Shown: positions 32,464 to 40,756 of the stretch, piece after piece
Layout: the number at the start of each line of letters is the position of its first letter
Numbering within the stretch: position 1 is the stretch's first letter
NCBI RefSeq assembly: GCF_000280905.1
Contig: NZ_ALAP01000042.1
Coordinates: 99,487 to 163,486 of the forward strand
Reading direction: 5' to 3'
From: Streptomyces sp. AA1529
GTDB lineage: Bacteria; Actinomycetota; Actinomycetes; Streptomycetales; Streptomycetaceae
Length of the DNA stretch: 64,000 nucleotides
Translations under genes and position numbers: made by a program
Notes under the pieces: generated by a model
Told to the model about the DNA's origin: nothing
Database searches by the model: none
The model's input: only the letters and a program-made list of their open reading frames with translations

Positions 32464-33264
32464 CTACCGGGTGGCGGTCTCGGCGAGGAGTTCGGCGGTG
32501 GCTTCGGGTGACTCGGCGGGGAAGTGGTGGGTTCCCAGGTCGACGAGGACGAACTCGAGGCGGTCCTGGTAGCGGTCGACGGCCTCCTGGCTGGTGAGGG
32601 CGCGTATCGCGAACACAGTGATCGGCTGGCCGGTCTCGCGCAGCGCCGCGTCCATGTCCCAGGACACCAGGCCCTCGATGGAACACAGCCCCGCCGGCTG
32701 CCGCACCCTCGACATCTTCGCCGTGTACGTCTCGGTCAGTGCGGGGTCGGTGCCCTGCGGTGTCCCTCCCGCGACCAGGCCCCGGACCGCCGCGGGGAGG
32801 TCCTCGCGGAACGCCCGCAGCACCTTCCGCGCCCGGGCCTCTCCCTGGGCGGGGAACAGCGCCAGGTAGTGCAGCGCATCCAGCGCGACCACGCGCGAGA
32901 CCCGCTCCGGGAGTATCCGCCCGACCTCGACGGCGACGGCTCCGCCCATCGAGTGCCCGGCGACCACGGCCGAGCCGACCGATTCGGCCTCCAGTACCGC
33001 CACCACGTCGCGGGCGAACTCCTCGATCGTCCAGACCGTCCGGGTGGACCGCGACTCGCCGTGTTCGGCCAGGTCCACCGCCAGCACCCGGCAGTCGTCC
33101 GGCAGATGCCGGGTGAGTGCGTCGAAGTCGCCGCGGTCGCACGCCCAGCCATGGACGAGCACCAGCGCCGGCCCGTCGGCCGGGCCGCTGGCGGTGTAGC
33201 GGATCGTGGTGTCGTCGCCACGCCGGACCTCGCGGTGCGCGGTGGCCCTGTACACATCCGTCAT
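32464..33264 (-). CDS. Alpha/beta hydrolase
   Basis: 266 residues of the classical fold. The oxyanion strand VLVHGWACDRGDF, nucleophile elbow AGHSMGGAVAV (Ser about residue 99), an acidic residue expected near VFAIRALTSQE and the catalytic His in GTHHFPAESPE are visible. The likely activity is an esterase or lactonase; no substrate can be read. It stands alone, with the 290 nt upstream (33265-33554) showing nothing recognisable. Confidence 0.88.
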   Translation of the reverse strand: MTDVYRATAHREVRRGDDTTIRYTASGPADGPALVLVHGWACDRGDFDALTRHLPDDCRVLAVDLAEHGESRSTRTVWTIEEFARDVVAVLEAESVGSAVVAGHSMGGAVAVEVGRILPERVSRVVALDALHYLALFPAQGEARARKVLRAFREDLPAAVRGLVAGGTPQGTDPALTETYTAKMSRVRQPAGLCSIEGLVSWDMDAALRETGQPITVFAIRALTSQEAVDRYQDRLEFVLVDLGTHHFPAESPEATAELLAETATR

Positions 33265-33554
33265 CTCAGCACGTCTCCTTCGTCAGTTCGGCTGGCGTCA
33301 CTGTCGTCGCTGCCACGGTCGCTGTCGTCTCCGCGGTCGGCGGGCTGCGGTGTCACAGCGCGCGTCGGGTCGTCTTCCTGCCGGTCCCCCGCCGCAGCGC
33401 CACGCCCAGCGTCCTCAGCCCGACCGGCCGCAGCTCACAGGGGCTTGGCCGCGCCCTTGGCCCGCGGGCACGACCCCTCGCCGGGCGCCCTCTCCGCTGG
33501 GCAGCATCCAGCAGGTCATACAACCCCGTCGAAGGATCGCCGCTGGAAGGTGGT

Positions 33555-34513
33555 TCAGCTACCGCGCTTCAGACGTACGACGACGGGGACGAAGACCTGA
33601 TCACCGGAGTGCCTGGTCGCGACGTGTCCGGCCCCGAACCACTCGCCCGTATCGGGAGACCGACGGATCTCCTCCAGCCACAGCAGTTGGCGTGCTGCCT
33701 TTCGGACACCGGTCGAACGGGGCAGGCGGGGATGTTTGATCTTCACACACCGGTCGTCATCGGTCAGGTACCTGTTGCCGCTGAGGAACAGCCCCTCCTC
33801 ATCCTGGCCCATCGGAACCCGCACAGCACACTCACCGGAAGGGGGCTTCTGCTCGACCCACTTCGATCCGTCCCGGCGCAGCGAGATGTCCTCGATGCAC
33901 GGCTCGTGATCCTCCGTCAGGCTTTCACCGTGGTTGTAGTCGTTGGCGCCGTACGCGAAGACCTCACCATCGTCGAGGACGAAGACCGAGCCGAGTCCCG
34001 CCACGGGCTCCGGGCGGAGCGGATCGAGATGGGCCTGGGGGTCTCCACCGACTTCCAGGCCGTGCCGTCCCAGTGCATGGAGGCGGGCTGGGGATACCGC
34101 TCGCCGGACATGCGGGTGCCCGGCCCCGTCGAACGCCTGCCGACGGCCCAGACGTCCTGGGTGGCGACCAAGGCAAGGCCGAGCGTTTCGTGCGGCAACC
34201 GGGTCGTGGTCCAGTGGGTGCCGTCCCGGTGCCGGGCGATCCGCTCGCCGTCGAGCGTCCAGATGTCGTCCGGGCTCTTGGCCTCGAAGTCCCGGATCCT
34301 GCCCGGAGGTGGGTTCCGTACCGCCGACCAGTGGGCGCCGTCCCACTGTGCCCAGGATTTCGCACCGGTGTCGCGGTTGCCTGTCTGCGGCCGCAGCCAG
34401 AGTGTCTCCTCGTCGACCTCCTCCAGCATGGGCGGATAGACCTCACGATCGGTCCGGTCCGCGACGCCCGGAGCACCTTCGCCCTGCGCACGGTGCTCAT
34501 CCGCGGACCCCAC
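33555..34513 (-). pseudogene. Frameshifted secreted-type repeat protein (WD/kelch-like)
   Basis: Two overlapping frames together make one protein. The upstream frame (34513 to about 34035) has repeated W-D-G-x-x-W type segments: WAQWDGAHWSAVRNPPP, WTLDGERIARHRDGTHWTT, VWAVGRRSTGPG, MHWDGTAWKSVETP. The downstream frame (about 34035 to 33555) continues with SVFVLDDGEVFAYGANDYNHGE and LLWLEEIRRSPDTGEWFGAG. The switch lies near 34030-34045 beside a GGGGGTCTCC run. No signal peptide or start is visible at the 5' end, so it is truncated as well as shifted unless the read has an error. Confidence 0.65.
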
Positions 34514-34595
34514 CGGTGGCCTGCTGGCCTACCCGTCGTCGAACCGTCCCCCGAGGTCGAGCCATATCGACATCGGGCGGCTCGGGTCCGTCCGC

Positions 34596-35240
34596 TCAGT
34601 CGGCGTCGATGCGATTCCAGAACTGGTGTGTGAGGCCGCTCGCCGAGGTCACGGACTCGACGGTGAAGCGGTCCTCGACTCCGGCGAGCCCGTCCCACAT
34701 CGAGACCCCGGCGCCGAGGACGACGGGCACGGTGACCAGGTGCATGAAGTCGATCAGGTCCGCTGCCAGGAACTGCCGGACGGTGGTGGGGCCGCCGCCG
34801 ATCCGGATGTCCCGGTCGCCGGCCAGGTCCCGGGCGTGGGCGAGAGCGTCCTCGGGCGTGCCGTCGAGAAAGTGGAAACTCGTCCCGTTCTCGAAGGAGA
34901 TGGGGGCGCGCCGGTGGTGGGTGAGCACCACCACGGGCGTGTGGAAGGGGGGTGCGTCGCCCCACCAGCCTCGCCATTCCTCGTCGGTCCACTCGCCGGT
35001 CTGCGGGCCGAACTTGCCCCGGCCCATGATCTCCGCCCCGATGCCCTGGCCCCAGGTGCTGGTGAGAGCGCGGTCGAGGGTGATCGGGGCGTCCACGGCG
35101 TCCACACCGTGGATGAACCGTCCGTCGAAGCGCGCGAACAGCGCTCCGGCCTCCCCGATGGGCTTGTCGAGCGTGATCGTCTCACCTGCGCTGTAGCCGT
35201 CGAGCGAGACGTTGAAGTTGTGCACGCGGACCCTGGCCAT
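34596..35240 (-). CDS. Dihydrofolate-reductase-like (RibD C-terminal) protein
   Basis: 214 residues of the DHFR/RibD-C family. Typical segments are VHNFNVSLDGYSAG at the N-terminus, GAEIMGRGKFGP, PVVVLTHHRRAP, IRIGGGPTTVRQFLAADLIDFMHLVTVPVVLGAG. Such stand-alone proteins are common in actinobacteria and may reduce deaminated pyrimidines or other nucleotide-like substrates; the reaction is mostly unproven. It is divergent from the HxlR regulator across 90 nt and is its likely target. Confidence 0.9.
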   Translation of the reverse strand: MARVRVHNFNVSLDGYSAGETITLDKPIGEAGALFARFDGRFIHGVDAVDAPITLDRALTSTWGQGIGAEIMGRGKFGPQTGEWTDEEWRGWWGDAPPFHTPVVVLTHHRRAPISFENGTSFHFLDGTPEDALAHARDLAGDRDIRIGGGPTTVRQFLAADLIDFMHLVTVPVVLGAGVSMWDGLAGVEDRFTVESVTSASGLTHQFWNRIDAD

Positions 35241-35301
35241 GCGACCCTCCGAATAGTGCTTGTGAAATGCAATCGGACGGGGGAAGCCTATGATGCAGGA
35301 G

Positions 35302-35314
35302 TTGCATATCGCAA
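35302..35314. promoter_or_regulatory. Possible HxlR operator between divergent genes
   Basis: TTGCATATCGCAA has TTGC/GCAA arms around five bases. A related AATGCAATCG word occurs at about 35267-35276 and another GCAATCGC just after the palindrome. The intergenic region is only 90 nt, so both promoters overlap here. Confidence 0.4.
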
Positions 35315-35329
35315 TCGCTCAGGAGGTAC

Positions 35330-35839
35330 GTGTTGCGCGAGAAGCCGCGTTCGGGGTGCGCGATCAACGCCGCACTGGAGGTCCTGGGAGACCCCTGGAC
35401 GCTGATCGTGCTGCGTGACGTGATCTTCGGTGGCCGGCGGCACTTCCGGGATCTGCAACACCGGAACGAGGAGGGGATCGCGTCCAACATCCTCGCCGGC
35501 CGGCTGCGGAAGCTCGTCGAGACGGGGCTGCTCACCCGTGACGATGCCACGCGTGGCCAGAAGGCGACCTACACCCTCACCGAAGCCGGCATCCAGACCC
35601 TCCCGGTGATGGCCGCGCTCGGGGCGTGGGGAGTACAGCACCGGCCCACCACCCCGGAGCTCGCGGTGCGCGCCCGCATTCTCGCGGAAGGTTCCCCGGA
35701 ACTCGTGGATGAGCTGATGGACGAACTGCGCGAGACCCACCTCGGCATCGCCCGTGAGACCCCGAAGAGCCCCAGTGCTTCCGAACGCTTGCAACAGGCC
35801 TACGAAGCCGTTCGGTCACAGGAGACACAGGCCGGCTGA
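35330..35839 (+). CDS. HxlR-family winged-helix regulator
   Basis: 169 residues starting at GTG 35330, with AGGAGG four bases upstream. The HxlR signature is complete: CAINAALEVLGDPWTLIVLRDVIFG, RHFRDLQ, the recognition helix GIASNILAGRLRKLVETGLL and a wing with YTLTEAG. The C-terminal ~50 residues extend past the core as a helical tail. Many HxlR proteins sense reactive electrophiles through an N-terminal Cys; here Cys11 in RSGCAIN fills that place. Confidence 0.92.
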   Translation: MLREKPRSGCAINAALEVLGDPWTLIVLRDVIFGGRRHFRDLQHRNEEGIASNILAGRLRKLVETGLLTRDDATRGQKATYTLTEAGIQTLPVMAALGAWGVQHRPTTPELAVRARILAEGSPELVDELMDELRETHLGIARETPKSPSASERLQQAYEAVRSQETQAG

Positions 35840-35951
35840 CCGCCGCGCCGGCCCTCCTCGGCGGAGCCGCTGAGATCCCGCCCCGGGAACCCGTCGATCG
35901 CGACGCACTCGGTACCTCGACGGGGGCCAAGGGCGGGGGCGCGGCAGGGAG

Positions 35952-36296
35952 TCAGTCCGCCTGCGCGGCGCCTCCGTCCGGTCGTGGTGGGCGTCGCTCG
36001 ATGCGGAGGAGGAAGCTGACGACCCCGCAACCGAGTCCTGCGGCCAGGAGGAGACCGGCGTACCCGATCTGGCGTATGTGGCGGGTGTTGCACTCCACGG
36101 TGTGCAGGCGAGGGTCTTCCGGAGCGATGGTCGGCCCGCAGGAGGGGCTGTGTGCCCCTGCTCCCTCTTCCTTGAGCGGAACGCACAGCATCATCGTCAC
36201 GGTCACCACCGCGGCGAGGGCCAGCCCGGCCAGGAACCGGGACCACAGCCTGACCTCGTCCATCGCCTCCTCGAAGGTCTCGGTCTCCCCGCTCAT
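35952..36296 (-). CDS. Small membrane protein, two transmembrane helices
   Basis: 114 residues from the ATG at 36296. Helices at about 20-42 (FLAGLALAAVVTVTMMLCV) and 80-100 (IGYAGLLLAAGLGCGVVSFL) flank a loop with two Cys (PSCGPTIAPED and TVECNTR), which would sit outside and could form a disulfide. No family recognised. Convergent with the HxlR gene. Confidence 0.6.
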   Translation of the reverse strand: MSGETETFEEAMDEVRLWSRFLAGLALAAVVTVTMMLCVPLKEEGAGAHSPSCGPTIAPEDPRLHTVECNTRHIRQIGYAGLLLAAGLGCGVVSFLLRIERRPPRPDGGAAQAD

Positions 36297-36339
36297 CGCC
36301 CAGCGCCCCCGCTTCTCGGTCGTTTCGCCCGGGCGCAGA

Positions 36340-36576
36340 CTACGCCAGGGCGTTCGACGCCCGGCGCAGCTGCCTCGGTTCACCGGTCGGTCTGCTCGCC
36401 TTGGCGGTCCGAGCCCGGGCCGAGAGCGTCAGCCGGTCCGCCGAGCTCCACGCGGTCCCGCCGGGTGGGGGAACGCTGCGGCTGTCCGGTGCGTCGCCGG
36501 TTCCGCAGCCCGCGGCCAGCAGGCATACGGCGGTCACGGCGAGCGAGGCACCTGCGCGGTGCGTGGAGACGGGTAC
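36340..36576 (-). pseudogene. Lipoprotein-like remnant without a normal start codon
   Basis: The frame holds a textbook lipoprotein signal, SLAVTAVCLLAAGC (lipobox LAAGC), followed by about 55 hydrophilic residues. The first canonical start (GTG 36537) lies after most of the basic n-region and leaves only ten residues before the Cys. The ideal start would be near an AAAGGAG site at 36580-36586, where the frame reads GTA (36576). A start-codon loss is therefore possible. The stretch 36577-36835 otherwise holds only a run of ten C at 36643-36652 and the promoter of the next gene. Confidence 0.4.
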
Positions 36577-36835
36577 GGACTCCTTTCAGATGGACGGGAG
36601 CGGGCCCGATGTTGCGGGCCGCGGACGCAGCCGGCGCCTGCGCCCCCCCCCCGCAGATCTCTCGAACCGACTCACCGCTGTAGACACCTGATGCACTCTG
36701 CGTAGGCAGGTTCGCGCCGAGAGGGGATGACGGGGACGGTCCGCAACGCTGTGATGAGAGGCCGCAGGAGCGCGGCGGGTGACCGCTGGCCTGCCGGCGT
36801 CATCGGGTTCACGCTGGAGATGAAGGGAGGCTGTC

Positions 36836-37831
36836 ATGCCGGCAACTCCGCGACTCGACGACGAACTCGTCAGGAAACTGATCGGCGACGCGGTCGCCGC
36901 CCCCTCCATGCACAACGCCCAGCCGTGGCGCTTCGTCTACCACCGCACGGCGCACGTGGTGGACCTCTACGCGGACAGACTGCGCGGCATGCCGACGGCG
37001 GATCCGGAGGGCAGGGCACTGCACATCGGATGCGGTGCGGCACTGCTCAACCTCCGGGTGTCGGCATGGCACGCGGGGCTGCGGCCGGTGGCGACCGTGC
37101 ACAGCGCGGCCGACACCGCCGAGCCGCTGGCCACGGTGCGCCTGGAACGTGCCGCTCCGCACGAGATCGACTACGACCTGGCCGGACTCCACGGGGCCGT
37201 CTCCGCACGGCACACCAGCCGCTACCCCTACGCCGAGACGCCTCTCCCGGGCCCGCTGCGGCAGCGCCTGGCCGACCAGGCGCGGAGCGAGGGCGCGATG
37301 CTCAGCTTCCCCTCCGGCTGGCATCTGGAACTGGTACTCGACGTGATCGAGGACGCCGAGTCGGAGTCACGCTTCACGGGTGATCCCGACGAGCAGAAGT
37401 GGGTGCGCACCGGGGCCGACGCCTCGGACACCACGCGGGACGGGATCCCCGAGTACAGCCTCGGCGCACGCAGGCGGGAGGGCAGGGCGCCGGTCCGGGA
37501 CTTCGCCCGCGGCCACGCCGAGACCGACCGCGGGTCGGCGGCCTTCGAGCGGATGCCGCAGCTCGCGGTCGTCTCCACCCGCGAGGACCGGCCGCTGGAG
37601 TGGGTGGCCGCCGGGCAGGCCATGGAGCGCGTGCTGCTGCTGGCCACGCGGGAAGGTGTGGCCAGCTCGTTCGCCACCCAGGCGCTGGAGCGGCAGGAAC
37701 TGCGCTGGCTGCTGCGGGATCCGGTGGCGGGTGCGGGACCGGTCCAGATGATCATGCGCCTGGGGTACGGGCCGATGGGGGCGCACACCCCCCGGCGTTC
37801 CGTCCAGGACGTCCTGGACACAGCTCCCTGA
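36836..37831 (+). CDS. Acg-type nitroreductase-fold protein
   Basis: 331 residues with the double nitroreductase-like layout of the Acg family (Rv2032, Rv3131). N-terminal AVAAPSMHNAQPWRFVY is the FMN-phosphate site, and ARHTSRYPYAETPLP and VSTREDRPLEWVAAGQAMERVLLLA are family landmarks, with MIMRLGYGPMGAHTPRR near the end. Such proteins are strongly induced with dormancy regulons in M. tuberculosis and are thought to bind FMN without being ordinary nitroreductases. The start has GGGAGG upstream. First gene of the stress island. Confidence 0.9.
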   Translation: MPATPRLDDELVRKLIGDAVAAPSMHNAQPWRFVYHRTAHVVDLYADRLRGMPTADPEGRALHIGCGAALLNLRVSAWHAGLRPVATVHSAADTAEPLATVRLERAAPHEIDYDLAGLHGAVSARHTSRYPYAETPLPGPLRQRLADQARSEGAMLSFPSGWHLELVLDVIEDAESESRFTGDPDEQKWVRTGADASDTTRDGIPEYSLGARRREGRAPVRDFARGHAETDRGSAAFERMPQLAVVSTREDRPLEWVAAGQAMERVLLLATREGVASSFATQALERQELRWLLRDPVAGAGPVQMIMRLGYGPMGAHTPRRSVQDVLDTAP

Positions 37832-37851
37832 GGAATCCGAGGGAGGCAGCC

Positions 37852-38541
37852 ATGAACACCATGAGGGCCCCGGCCGACCGCGCGCCGCATACCGGGGGCG
37901 CCGCGCAGCCGTCCTCGCCGCGCACCGTCGCTGACGTGATGACGCACACGGTCGTCGCCGTGGGAAGCACCGCGGGCTTCAAGCAGATCGTCAGGACGCT
38001 GCGCGAGTGGCGGGTCGGCGCCGTGCCCGTACTGGAGGGCGACGGCCGGGTGATCGGTGTGGTCTCGGAGGGTGATCTGCTTCCCGCGCCCGACGACGCG
38101 GAAGGTGCCCGCCGGGCTCCGGGCGCGGACGCCGCGGTGCGCGGCGGGCCCGGACGACAGCACGGCTCGGCGGCGGATCTGATGACGAGCCCCGCGGTGA
38201 CGGTGCGGAGCGGTACGCGGGTGAGCGAGGCCGCCAGGACCCTGGCGGCCAGGAAGCTGAAGAGTCTCCCGGTGATCGACGGGGACGGCAGGCTGATCGG
38301 CATCGTGAGCCGCGCCGATGTCCTCAGCGTCTACCTGCGGTCCGACGAGGAGATCGCGCGGGCGGTGCGCGAGGAGATCCTCGCGCCGCTCTCCGGCGCC
38401 GTCGGCGAGCTGCGGGCCGAGGTGCACGACGGTGTCGTCACCCTGTCGGGCCGGGCGTCGGATCCCGAACTGGTTCCGCTGGTGGTCCGCACGGTGCTGG
38501 CCCTCGAAGGGGTCGTGGACGTGCGGGTCGGCGGCGTCTGA
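37852..38541 (+). CDS. CBS-pair and BON domain protein
   Basis: 229 residues starting at ATG 37852 (GGGAGG site). Two CBS motifs, VADVMTHTVVAVGSTAGF...VISEGD-type (GRVIGVVSEGDLL) and AADLMTSPAVTVRSGTRVSEA...RLIGIVSRADVL, form a nucleotide-binding pair, followed by a BON domain (about 165-228: GELRAEVHDGVVTLSGRAS). CBS pairs sense AMP/ATP; BON domains bind membranes or lipids. It lies 20 nt after the Acg-like gene and is likely cotranscribed. Confidence 0.9.
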   Translation: MNTMRAPADRAPHTGGAAQPSSPRTVADVMTHTVVAVGSTAGFKQIVRTLREWRVGAVPVLEGDGRVIGVVSEGDLLPAPDDAEGARRAPGADAAVRGGPGRQHGSAADLMTSPAVTVRSGTRVSEAARTLAARKLKSLPVIDGDGRLIGIVSRADVLSVYLRSDEEIARAVREEILAPLSGAVGELRAEVHDGVVTLSGRASDPELVPLVVRTVLALEGVVDVRVGGV

Positions 38542-38604
38542 GTCACGGCCGGGGACCGGTGCCCTCGTGCCGGGCCGCGGAGAGAGCCAAGGAGGCCGGA
38601 GCAG

Positions 38605-39312
38605 ATGAGGCACAGGGCAGTACGCGATCTGATGAGCCGCCCCGCGGTGTGCGTCGCTCCCGGTACGGGGCTGAAGGAGACCGCCCGGCTCATGGCCGGG
38701 CACGACATCAGCGCGGTACCCGTCGTCGACGAGGACGACAAGCCGGTGGGGATGGTGTCGGAGGGCGATCTGGTCCGGGCCCAGGCCGAACTCCCGGAAC
38801 CGGCCGAGCTGCTTCCCGCCGGGCACGCGCGGGCCGGCCGGCGGCGGACCGGAGCGACCGGACGGCCGGGAGGTGGGGCGGCGGGCGCGAGCGGGGAGCG
38901 GCCCGGCACCGCGGGGGCCCTGATGTCGAGCCCCGTCGTGACCGGCAGACCGGAGTGGTCGCTGGTGGAGGCCGCCCGGGCCATGCACGGCAACGGGGTG
39001 AAGCGGCTGCCCGTCGTCGGGGAGACCGGCAGGGTGCTCGGGGTCATCAGCCGCGCCGATCTGATGGCGGTCTTCCTGCGCAGGGACGACGCCATCGCGG
39101 ACGAGATCACCGACGACGTGCTGCGCGGGGCACTCGGGCTCTCGGCCACCCAGATCTCGGTCACCGTCTCGGAGGGCGTCGTGCGGGTGCGGGGGCGGAT
39201 CGGCGCGCACGACTCGCCGGAACTCCTCGAGCGGCTGTGCCGGGCCGTCGACGGGGTGGTCGACGTACAGCTCGACCTCGGCGGGCCGGAGCAGGCCGGG
39301 ACAGCGGCCTGA
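38605..39312 (+). CDS. Second CBS-pair and BON domain protein
   Basis: 235 residues with the same order as its neighbour: CBS motif (VRDLMSRPAVCVAPGTG, KPVGMVSEGDLV), a longer Arg/Gly-rich linker (about 75-100), second CBS (ALMSSPVVTGRPEWSLVEAA, VLGVISRADLMAVFL) and a BON domain (TQISVTVSEGVVRVRGRIG). Close relationship suggests tandem duplication. It follows the first by 63 nt with its own GGAGG-like site. Confidence 0.9.
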   Translation: MRHRAVRDLMSRPAVCVAPGTGLKETARLMAGHDISAVPVVDEDDKPVGMVSEGDLVRAQAELPEPAELLPAGHARAGRRRTGATGRPGGGAAGASGERPGTAGALMSSPVVTGRPEWSLVEAARAMHGNGVKRLPVVGETGRVLGVISRADLMAVFLRRDDAIADEITDDVLRGALGLSATQISVTVSEGVVRVRGRIGAHDSPELLERLCRAVDGVVDVQLDLGGPEQAGTAA

Positions 39313-39433
39313 GCTGCCCGGTCGGTGCGCTCGGCGGGACCGGGCGGCCCGCCTGCCGCCGTCTGCTGCGCGGCGGCCCGCCTGTCCGGGCGTGACGTGT
39401 GGCCGGCCCGCGGCGCCGGCCTCCCGGGGAGGC

Positions 39434-40261
39434 TCACAGGTCCGGCGCTGCGCAGCGGAAGCCGGGCCCGGCCCGGACGCTTCCGTCGTCGGCGACGGTG
39501 AGCAGGGCGTAGCCGGGGTGCGCGCGGATCCACGTGTGGGCCGCCGCCGGGCCGAGGACCACCGAGGCCGTCGCGAACACGTCCGCCCACACCGCGTCGG
39601 GTCCGGTCACGGTGGCGGACAGCAGTCCGGTGGCGGGCTCTCCCGTGCGCGGGTCGGTGATGTGCCGGCCGCGCTCGCCGGGGCCGGACGTGGCGACCGC
39701 GCAGTCGGCGCCCTCGACGACCGCCAGCAGCCGGTCCGGGCGGCGCGGGTCGACGATCCCGGTACGCCGGACCGCGCCGGGACCGGCCGCCGGGCCCAGG
39801 CGCACATCACCGCCGCCGTTCACGCAGGAGCGGGGCGCTCCGGCGCGGCGCAGTGTCCGGTAGGCCTCCTCGACGGCCCAGCCCTTCACCACCCCGCAGG
39901 GGTCGAGGCGGCCGGAGGCCCAGGCGTCGAAGGCGCCGCGGGTGGCGCTGTGGGCACGGTCCGCGAGTTCCAGCATCCGTACGACCTCGCGCGGCGCCCG
40001 GGCGCGGCCGAGTTCGCCCCGGTTCATCCTGCTCACGACGCTGTCCGCGCGGAAGGGCGAGTAGAGCCGGTCGAGGTGGTGCAGCAGCGCCACCGCCCGG
40101 TCGAGGGCGCGGCGGAGGCGGGGCTCGGGCGGATGGTCGAGGACGAAGGAGAAGACCGTGCCCATGACCGGTTCGCTGTGCCGGAACGGTGCGGCGGGAG
40201 CGAGGGGAGCGGCGGGGACCGCCGGCGCCGCGGGAGCGGTCCGGGCCGCGGGGTCAGCCAT
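39434..40261 (-). CDS. apbE: ApbE-type FAD:protein FMN transferase
   Basis: 275 residues. Family marks are HSEPVMGTVFSFVL at the start, DPCGVVKGWAVEEA, SCVNGGGDVRLG and SGPGERGRHITDPRTGEPA, with VWADVFATASVVLG. The enzyme transfers FMN covalently to a Thr/Ser of a target protein. Its target is most likely the FMN-binding protein encoded immediately upstream, with which it overlaps by eight bases. The Ala/Pro-rich N-terminus (about residues 1-27) has no lipobox, so the protein may act in the cytoplasm or the start may lie elsewhere. Confidence 0.9.
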   Translation of the reverse strand: MADPAARTAPAAPAVPAAPLAPAAPFRHSEPVMGTVFSFVLDHPPEPRLRRALDRAVALLHHLDRLYSPFRADSVVSRMNRGELGRARAPREVVRMLELADRAHSATRGAFDAWASGRLDPCGVVKGWAVEEAYRTLRRAGAPRSCVNGGGDVRLGPAAGPGAVRRTGIVDPRRPDRLLAVVEGADCAVATSGPGERGRHITDPRTGEPATGLLSATVTGPDAVWADVFATASVVLGPAAAHTWIRAHPGYALLTVADDGSVRAGPGFRCAAPDL

Positions 40262-40664
40262 GGGAGCGGTCCAGCGCGCTCTGCAGGGAGCTGATGTATC
40301 CGTCGCTGGTGTAGGTCGCGCCGGACACCGCGTCGATCCGGGCGCTCTGCGCGGCGAGCGCCTCGCGGGTGAGCTGCGGGACCGCCGAAGCGGCAATCTC
40401 CCGGTCGCGGGCGTTGCCGTCGGGCAGCCGTACGGCCTCGACCCGGGTGAGACGGCCCTTGGTGAGCGTGATCCGCAGCTGCACGGGCCCGTACTCGGTC
40501 GGGACGACGTCCCCGGTGAAGACGCCGGTGCGGCCGGCGGCCGGAGCGGTGCCGCCGCCCGCGGCCCGGGTGCCGGGGGCGTCCGGCGGCCGGTGCGGCT
40601 TCGCGGCCAGGACGGTGACGAGGGCGACGAGGGTGACGGCGGAGGTGATGACGACGCGTCGCAC
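40254..40664 (-). CDS. FMN-binding domain protein with N-terminal anchor
   Basis: 136 residues from the GTG at 40664 (GGGGAG upstream). One N-terminal hydrophobic segment (VVITSAVTLVALVTVLAAK) anchors or exports the protein; the rest is an FMN-binding domain with the flavinylation motif DAVSGATYTSDGY, whose Thr is the expected FMN attachment site. It forms an operon with the ferric-reductase-like gene upstream and ApbE downstream. Confidence 0.9.
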   Translation of the reverse strand: MRRVVITSAVTLVALVTVLAAKPHRPPDAPGTRAAGGGTAPAAGRTGVFTGDVVPTEYGPVQLRITLTKGRLTRVEAVRLPDGNARDREIAASAVPQLTREALAAQSARIDAVSGATYTSDGYISSLQSALDRSHG

Positions 40665-40756
40665 GGTTCTCTCCCCTTTGCGGAGTGCAGGCGTTCGCGG
40701 AGTGCGGGCGCCGCCCGGAACGAAGGCCCGGCGGCAGGCGGAGCGAGGGCTCCGCG

